Shown here: piece by piece, positions 6,191 through 11,241 of the stretch
Layout: each line of letters opens with the position of its first letter
Position numbering within the stretch: the first letter of the stretch is position 1
Source: Planctomycetota bacterium
GTDB taxonomy: Bacteria > Planctomycetota > Planctomycetia > Pirellulales > Pirellulaceae
Assembly (NCBI GenBank): GCA_029259935.1
Contig: JAJDEH010000322.1
Span: forward strand, 1-11,241
Direction of reading: 5' to 3'
DNA: 11,241 bases
Made by a program: the position numbers and the translations under genes
Notes under the pieces: generated by a model
What the model was told of the DNA's origin: nothing
The model's input: the letters and a program-made list of their open reading frames with translations, nothing else
Databases searched by the model: none

Positions 6191-6634
6191 ATGTTCAGTC
6201 GACGCGCGATGAGAACGCTAACAATTTTAGCCACGACACTGGCGTTGCTTTGCCAGAGTGTCGTGGCCGGTTCTCTCACGTCTGGATCGTGCTCGAATGC
6301 GGCCCAGGCGTGCTGCCAAATCGAGCAGCCGAAATCCTGTTGCTTACAACAGGTTTCAATCCCCGAGTCAGTCGACCGTGATTGTTGTTGCAAGAACAAG
6401 ATCCAAAGGCGAGAGTCTTGCATTTGCGGGTGTCTGGCTCAGAACCCCAAGCCATTTGCACCGACGGATCGTTCACAATCGAATTCGACAAGTGAAAGGT
6501 CCACCCATCTCGCTGTCGCCGCGGTGGTATGCCGGCCATCGTGCCCGATCAACCGGCGAGTCTCTGGCCAACAGGCGTGGTCCACCTCTCTAGCAACCTC
6601 TGCACAAGTTCTGTTGTGCGTCTGGCGAATTTAG
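6191..6634 (+). CDS. Small exported cysteine-rich protein in the efflux operon
   Basis: I do not recognise the family. The product is 147 residues. An N-terminal signal peptide (FSRRAMRTLTILATTLALLCQSVVA) is probably cleaved after Ala26. The mature part has 14 cysteines (34, 41, 42, 50, 51, 65, 66, 67, 77, 79, 81, 114, 118 and 143). They include CC pairs, the CCC triplet at 65-67 and the CICGC cluster at 77-81. This layout suggests thiolate metal binding or several disulfides. The last 40 residues are less Cys-rich and end in a hydrophobic LLCVWRI. It lies between the outer-membrane factor and the adaptor, where CusF-type metal chaperones are expected, but it has no CusF fold signature. An inference is periplasmic copper/silver sequestration or delivery. 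The start could also be the ATG at 6209, which leaves the signal peptide intact. Confidence 0.72.
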   Translation: MFSRRAMRTLTILATTLALLCQSVVAGSLTSGSCSNAAQACCQIEQPKSCCLQQVSIPESVDRDCCCKNKIQRRESCICGCLAQNPKPFAPTDRSQSNSTSERSTHLAVAAVVCRPSCPINRRVSGQQAWSTSLATSAQVLLCVWRI

Positions 6635-6649
6635 ACCGCTACCGGTCTA
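6632..6649. other. Stem-loop overlapping the stop codon of the Cys-rich gene
   Basis: TAGACCG (6632-6638, starting with the TAG stop) pairs exactly with CGGTCTA (6643-6649) around the loop CTAC. No T-run follows. It may mark an mRNA processing or attenuation point between the Cys-rich gene and the adaptor gene. Confidence 0.35.
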
Positions 6650-6662
6650 TCTATATCGCTCG

Positions 6663-6680
6663 TGGCGGGATTTGCCGCCA
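6663..6680. other. Second stem-loop in the 220-nt leader of the adaptor gene
   Basis: TGGCGG (6663-6668) pairs with CCGCCA (6675-6680) around a 6-nt loop. It follows the previous stem-loop by 13 nt. The 220 nt from 6635 to 6854 carry no recognisable gene. The open frame there, from a TTG at 6672, only extends the adaptor. Confidence 0.28.
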
Positions 6681-6854
6681 GCGGGGCGATTCAATTGCTC
6701 GAGACTCCGTTGCGGATTCTTGAACCGAGCAACTTCCACGATTGATGACATGAGTGGCTGGCCGGAATGGTCGTGTTTGGCACGGTTCCACGTCCACGCG
6801 ATCAGGCCTCAGCCAGCCGCTCGCCTTTTCAAAACCATCCTGACCACGGTGAAG

Positions 6855-8948
6855 ATGATGTCAACGCAACAGCAACCCGATCCTCGGTCCGAATCCGTGC
6901 CGCCGCATCCCGCTCGCCAGCGGCTACTCTGGTGGGTACAACGGGCGACGGCACCGTTGCTCTTTCTTGTCGTGGGACTCGTGCTGATCGCGGCGCTCGG
7001 TTTGGCTCAGCGGATCGGCTGGATATCCACTGGCGGCGGTGAAGCTTCCGACACGTCCAGCGCGGGCGGCCAAGTCTACACCTGTCCGATGCATCCGCAG
7101 ATTCGTCAGCCGAATCCGGGCCGTTGCCCAATCTGTGGCATGGCACTGGTCGAAGCCACCACCGGCGCGGCCGACCTAGAGGCCATGTCGGTGAAGATCG
7201 AGCCGGCCCAGCGGCGCCTATCCAACATTCAAACGGCGGGAGTGAAACGTGGGCCGCTGTCGGACTCGATTCAGACCGTTGGCTCGCTGGCGATCGATGA
7301 AAGCCGAATGGCGACGATCGCTTCTTACATCGACGGCCGCTTGGAACGGCTGTTTGCCGACTATACCGGCGTGGATGTGGCGAAGGGCGACCATCTGGCC
7401 GTCGTATTTAGTCCGGAACTCTATTCCGCGCAGGTCGAATACATACAAACTCGTCGCTCGCTGACGCGGATGAGCGAGAAGACCCTGGCCGCCGTTCGCG
7501 AGGCGCAAACCAAGCTGGCCGCCAGTTCACGCCAACGGTTGGTGGAACTCGGCATGACCGAAAAACAGCTTGGCGAGTTGGAGCAAAGCGGCGAAGCTCA
7601 GTCGCGCCTGACGATCTACTCACCCATCGGCGGAACGGTCATCGAAAAGTTGGCACAAGAAGGAAAATACGTAAAACCGGGCCAGCCTATTTACCGGATC
7701 GCCGACTTGTCCACGGTGTGGCTCATGCTGGAACTGTTCCCGGAAGATGCCGCCCGGATTCGTTTTGGACAACGCGTGGATGCCGAAATGCAGTCGCTCC
7801 CCGGCGAGCGGCTCGAAGGCCGGGTCGCGTTTGTCGATCGCACCGTTGATGTGAACAAACGCACGGTTGGCGTGCGCGTCGAGTTCCTCAACGAGGATCG
7901 TCGTCTGCGGCCGGGCGACTATGCCAATGCCACTATTCATTTGCCGATTGGCCAAGAGGGAGAAGTTTACGACGCGGATCTGGCGGGACGCTGGATTAGC
8001 CCCATGCATCCACAAATCATTCGCGACAAGGCTGGCTCATGTCCGATTTGTGGAATGGATCTCGTGCCCACCTCGCGCTATGGATATTCCGACCAACCCG
8101 TGAAGCAACCCGTGTCGCAATTCGTTACGAGATCGGCGTTGTTGATGGCGGGCAATAACAGTGTGGTCTATGTCGAGACGGAACCGGGCCGCTTCGAGAT
8201 TCGCCCGGTGACCATCGGGCCCATTTTGCGCGATAAGGTCATTATTCTCGACGGTCTGGAAGACGGCGAACAGGTGGCCACCGCCGGCAACTTTTTGATC
8301 GACTCGCAAATGCAACTCGCCGGACATCCCAGCCTGATCGACCCGTCTCGCGCGATCGCGGCTCGACGGGAAAGGAAAACGCCGCTGCGGTTCGACGAAG
8401 TGCACGTGGCCGTGATCGCCAAAGAGGCTGGCAGCCGGATCGAAGAACTCTACCAAGCTTACTTTGCCATTCAAAAAGCACTGGCAGCCGATAAGAAGCC
8501 GCCGCCAAACGCCGCGAAGACATTGAACCGGTTGAGTCAACAACTTGCCGACGACGAGTCGCTGTCCGATGCTTCCCGGAGCCAATTGGCTGACATCGCC
8601 AAAGCTGGCGAGCATTTGCATCATATGGAGCTCGAGAAGGCCCGCCAAACCTTCAAACCCATCAGTCACGCCGTCGTGACTCTGGCAACGCAGGTTCGTG
8701 GTCAGCAAGGTGAAACGAATTTTTTCCACTTCTTTTGTCCCATGGTGAAAGGGGGCGGTGGCGATTGGTTGCAGGCGGACCGGCAGTTGGTCAATCCCTA
8801 TTGGGGCAGTGAAATGCTGCACTGCGGCGAGCAGGTTCACGAGTTTCCCGCGAAAGGGCATGCCGAAAAGGATTCCCCAAAACACCGTCATCATTCGCAG
8901 TCGGTCGAGCCCGCGAAGCAACCGAAGACCGAGGGTGAAGGATCATGA
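6855..8948 (+). CDS. cusB: CusB-like periplasmic adaptor with two metal-binding modules and DUF3347
   Basis: The 697-residue product is a membrane fusion protein linking the inner-membrane RND pump to the outer-membrane channel. Order: N-terminal membrane anchor (about 31-52); first heavy-metal-binding module with CPMHP and CPICGM (Cys77, Met79, His80, Cys91, Cys94, Met96); barrel-sandwich and helical-hairpin region (about 125-285, hairpin about 190-247); beta-barrel (about 285-362). A second module follows with Ser382 in place of the first Cys, then Met384, His385, Cys396, Cys399 and Met401. A membrane-proximal domain (about 420-490) and a DUF3347-like C-terminal domain (about 515-662; FFCPMVKGG, NPYWGSEMLHCG) complete it, ahead of a His-rich tail. 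E. coli CusB has about 407 residues, so this is much larger. The frame runs back to a TTG at 6672; ATG 6855 or 6858 fits the anchor best. The stop overlaps the pump start. Confidence 0.93.
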   Translation: MMSTQQQPDPRSESVPPHPARQRLLWWVQRATAPLLFLVVGLVLIAALGLAQRIGWISTGGGEASDTSSAGGQVYTCPMHPQIRQPNPGRCPICGMALVEATTGAADLEAMSVKIEPAQRRLSNIQTAGVKRGPLSDSIQTVGSLAIDESRMATIASYIDGRLERLFADYTGVDVAKGDHLAVVFSPELYSAQVEYIQTRRSLTRMSEKTLAAVREAQTKLAASSRQRLVELGMTEKQLGELEQSGEAQSRLTIYSPIGGTVIEKLAQEGKYVKPGQPIYRIADLSTVWLMLELFPEDAARIRFGQRVDAEMQSLPGERLEGRVAFVDRTVDVNKRTVGVRVEFLNEDRRLRPGDYANATIHLPIGQEGEVYDADLAGRWISPMHPQIIRDKAGSCPICGMDLVPTSRYGYSDQPVKQPVSQFVTRSALLMAGNNSVVYVETEPGRFEIRPVTIGPILRDKVIILDGLEDGEQVATAGNFLIDSQMQLAGHPSLIDPSRAIAARRERKTPLRFDEVHVAVIAKEAGSRIEELYQAYFAIQKALAADKKPPPNAAKTLNRLSQQLADDESLSDASRSQLADIAKAGEHLHHMELEKARQTFKPISHAVVTLATQVRGQQGETNFFHFFCPMVKGGGGDWLQADRQLVNPYWGSEMLHCGEQVHEFPAKGHAEKDSPKHRHHSQSVEPAKQPKTEGEGS

Positions 8949-11241
8949 TTCGAGCCATCATCAATTTTTGCGTCCGAGAACCGATCATCGTGTTGCTGGC
9001 CACGGTGTTTGTTGTTGCTTTCGGCTGGTACTGCACCAAGGAGGTGCCGATCGACGCGATTCCCAACATCGGGGAAAATCAAGTTATCGTCTTCACGGCT
9101 TGGCCGGGACGGTCGCCCAAGGACGTTGAAGATCAGGTGACCTATCCGTTGTCCGGCGCGTTGCTGGCGGTGCCGGGAGCGGAGAGCGTACGCGGCAAGA
9201 GTCTGTTTGGCTACAGCTTCGTGCAGGTGACGTTTTCGGACAGCACCGACTTCTATTGGGCCCGTTCGCGAGTGTCGGAACAACTTGGCACGGCGGCCGC
9301 TTCCCTTCCCGCTGGAGTTGTGCCGACACTGGGCCCCGACGCCACCGGCCTGGGGCAGATTTACTACTACGTTCTCAAGCCGCCGCCTGGAATGAATCTC
9401 GCCGAGCTGCGCAGCCTGCAAGACTTCGTGGTGAAATACGAGCTGCAGTCGGTGCGCGGCGTTAGTGAAGTTGCCAGTGTGGGCGGATATGTGAGGCAGT
9501 ATCAGATCGAAGTCGACCCCGACAAGCTCCGCTTTCACGATATTCCCTTGGACCAGCTCATCAAGGCGGTGAAGGATTCGAACATCGACGTCGGCGCGAA
9601 GACGGTCGAGTCGACGGGAATGGAGTTTATCGTCCGTGGCCGGGGGTTCATCGGCGCCGATAAAGACGTTGAGCAGGCGGTCGACGACATCGAGAAGACG
9701 GTTGTGCTTTCTCGCGATGGGATTCCCGTTCGAATTCGAGACTTGGGCCACGTTCAACTGGGGCCCGACTTTCGTCGGGGAGCAATCGACCTGAACGGAT
9801 CGGAAGCGGTGGGCGGGGTCGTCGTCATGCGGTTTGGTGAGAATCCGCGGCAGGTCATTGAGCGGCTGGAAGAAAAGATCAAGAAGATACAGCCCAGCTT
9901 GAAGGGAGTTGAAATTCAAGCCATCTACGATCGCACCGGGTTGATCGAGGAAACGGTGGGCACTCTGACCACCGCGCTCACGGAAGAAGTGCTGATTACG
10001 GCCATTGTCATTCTGTTGTTCTTGCTGCACGTTCGCTCAAGTCTCGTGGTTGCCGTCACTCTGCCGATCGCGGTGTTGATGGCCTTTATCGCCATGAAGC
10101 TGTTCGGCGTCGACGCCAACATCATGTCGCTGGCCGGGATCGCGATTGCCGTCGGAACCATGGTCGATATGGGCATCATCGTCTCGGAGAACATTTACGA
10201 TCATCTGGCCGAGTGGGAACAGCAAGGATCGCCTGGCGGAAAAGAGCAACGCATCCAAGTCATCAATCAGGCGACCGGCGAAGTCGCGCCCGCCGTGGTG
10301 ACCGCGGTGACCACGACGGTGATCAGCTTTCTGCCCGTCTTCCTGCTTACCGGACGAGACTACAAGCTGTTCGCGCCGCTGGCCTGGACCAAGACATTCG
10401 CGCTGGTCGCGGCGTTGATCGTCGCGGTGACGATCGTTCCGTTCTTAAGCCGTCTTCTGCTGTCGTCGGCGCGATGGCAGTGGCCTGTTCGAATCGTCGG
10501 GGCCAGTGTGCTGAGCCTCTTGCTGGCGGCGACGTGCCTGTTTGTGTGGGGCGACACCGCCGCTGCTCATTTGCCCGTGGGCAAGGTAGTGTTGGTGTTG
10601 GCCTGCGCGGTGTTTGGTTGGGGAATTGGGTATTGGATGTTCAGCGAACGTCTGCGGCCCGTCGACGAGAATCCCGTCGCCCGCTTGATCCGCTGGGTTT
10701 ATGAACCAACTCTGCGTCTGTTTCTGCAACACAAGTTCATCTTCTTGAGCTTGCCGGCCGCCGTCATCCTTGTGGGGTTAGCAGCATGGAAGGGACTACC
10801 TTTTGTCTTATACCCGGTCGAACGAACCGCCAATGTGGTTGGCGCGGATCTTAACGACGTACCGGGATATGTCTCTTTGAAACACCGAGTGGAAGGTCTA
10901 AAGACGACCGATTGGATCGCTTTGGACGAAGGAGACTGGTTCTACATGCCGACGCTCTACCCTGCAGCCAGTTTTTCGCAAGCGATGGAAGTTCTACAAA
11001 CGCAAGACGCCTTGATCAAGGAGATTCCCGAGGTCGAAAACGTTTTGGGCAAAATTGGCCGAATAGAGTCCGCGCTCGATCCCGCGCCGACCGCGATGGT
11101 GGAAACCTATGTGATGCTAAAACCGCGAGACCAATGGCGGGAAGGGGTCACTATGGACGCCATTTGGCGGCAAATCAACGCCGTGGCCACGCTGCCGGGT
11201 GTCACGCAGGCCTCGCCCCTGCAGCCGATCGAAGGCCGCGT
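8945..11241 (+). CDS. cusA: CusA-like heavy-metal RND efflux pump, 3' end outside the window
   Basis: This is the inner-membrane proton-driven pump of the Cus/Czc (HME-RND) family; 765 whole codons are present and the gene runs off the window. It starts MIRAIINFCVREPIIV with the first membrane helix at about 12-30, then the porter domain. TM4 carries Asp408 and Glu415 (MVDMGIIVSEN), matching Asp405 and Glu412 of E. coli CusA, which act in proton relay. Met668 (FYMPTLYP) and Met718 (APTAMVET) keep the 50-residue spacing of CusA Met573 and Met623, two of its three Cu(I)/Ag(I)-binding methionines. This supports copper/silver over zinc. Between Asp408 and Met668 the protein is 92 residues longer than E. 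coli CusA: two extra hydrophobic segments (about 517-535 and 547-565) and a periplasmic insert (about 624-661). The ATG overlaps the adaptor stop as ATGA, implying translational coupling. Confidence 0.95.
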   Translation, partial: MIRAIINFCVREPIIVLLATVFVVAFGWYCTKEVPIDAIPNIGENQVIVFTAWPGRSPKDVEDQVTYPLSGALLAVPGAESVRGKSLFGYSFVQVTFSDSTDFYWARSRVSEQLGTAAASLPAGVVPTLGPDATGLGQIYYYVLKPPPGMNLAELRSLQDFVVKYELQSVRGVSEVASVGGYVRQYQIEVDPDKLRFHDIPLDQLIKAVKDSNIDVGAKTVESTGMEFIVRGRGFIGADKDVEQAVDDIEKTVVLSRDGIPVRIRDLGHVQLGPDFRRGAIDLNGSEAVGGVVVMRFGENPRQVIERLEEKIKKIQPSLKGVEIQAIYDRTGLIEETVGTLTTALTEEVLITAIVILLFLLHVRSSLVVAVTLPIAVLMAFIAMKLFGVDANIMSLAGIAIAVGTMVDMGIIVSENIYDHLAEWEQQGSPGGKEQRIQVINQATGEVAPAVVTAVTTTVISFLPVFLLTGRDYKLFAPLAWTKTFALVAALIVAVTIVPFLSRLLLSSARWQWPVRIVGASVLSLLLAATCLFVWGDTAAAHLPVGKVVLVLACAVFGWGIGYWMFSERLRPVDENPVARLIRWVYEPTLRLFLQHKFIFLSLPAAVILVGLAAWKGLPFVLYPVERTANVVGADLNDVPGYVSLKHRVEGLKTTDWIALDEGDWFYMPTLYPAASFSQAMEVLQTQDALIKEIPEVENVLGKIGRIESALDPAPTAMVETYVMLKPRDQWREGVTMDAIWRQINAVATLPGVTQASPLQPIEGR

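Noticed and set aside
6672..6854. Adaptor start at the TTG at 6672
   Set aside because: The extra 61 residues are not family-like and overlap a stem-loop. ATG 6855 places the membrane anchor at a normal distance.
8037..8921. Open frame of 294 codons on the minus strand inside the adaptor gene
   Set aside because: It is antisense to the second metal-binding module and the DUF3347-like domain, which are clearly real; the frame shows no domain.
8891..10030. Open frame of 379 codons on the minus strand inside the pump gene
   Set aside because: It is antisense to well-conserved CusA coding sequence, has no recognisable motifs and reads as low-complexity basic sequence. It is a by-product of GC-rich codon use.

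Overview
The window is bacterial, GC-rich and coding-dense. It most likely comes from a planctomycete (Pirellulales-like), although no rRNA or taxonomic marker is present. That guess rests on the secreted formylglycine sulfatase, the large exported proteins with long polar N-termini, and a Cus-type efflux system with heavy-metal-binding domains and an enlarged RND pump of a kind I associate with Planctomycetes.

The left part (about 69-4093) holds four genes on the minus strand. In transcription order they are a diheme cytochrome c peroxidase (3092-4093), a Tat-exported TIM-barrel amidohydrolase (2083-3015), a small membrane-anchored DUF3634-like protein (1717-2022) and a secreted sulfatase (69-1508). 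Gaps are 76, 60 and 208 nt, so the first three could share a transcript, with the sulfatase possibly separate. All four products carry export or membrane signals. I see no shared pathway and do not claim one. Short palindromic elements resembling dispersed bacterial repeats lie downstream of the sulfatase (11-31) and between the amidohydrolase and the DUF3634-like gene (2060-2076).

The divergent region 4094-4485 (392 nt) has no convincing gene but holds a 9-bp direct repeat and two dyads. It should contain the promoters for both directions.

The right part (about 4486-11241) is a plus-strand copper/silver-type RND efflux operon: an outer-membrane TolC/CusC-like lipoprotein candidate (4486-6033), a small exported protein with 14 cysteines after its signal peptide (6191-6634), a CusB-like adaptor with two heavy-metal-binding modules and a C-terminal DUF3347-like domain (6855-8948), and the start of a CusA-like pump (8945 to the window edge). 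The adaptor and pump genes overlap by ATGA. The pump keeps two of the three copper-binding methionines of E. coli CusA at identical spacing; the third is predicted just outside the window. Together the proteins should form a cell-envelope-spanning exporter for Cu(I)/Ag(I). The Cys-rich protein and the extra metal-binding modules are the least conventional parts.

The most interesting items are the Cys-rich protein inside the efflux operon, the roughly 92-residue enlargement of the pump with two probable extra membrane helices, the stacked metal-binding modules of the adaptor, and the peroxidase that lacks the usual distal histidine. I found no clearly new multi-gene system.
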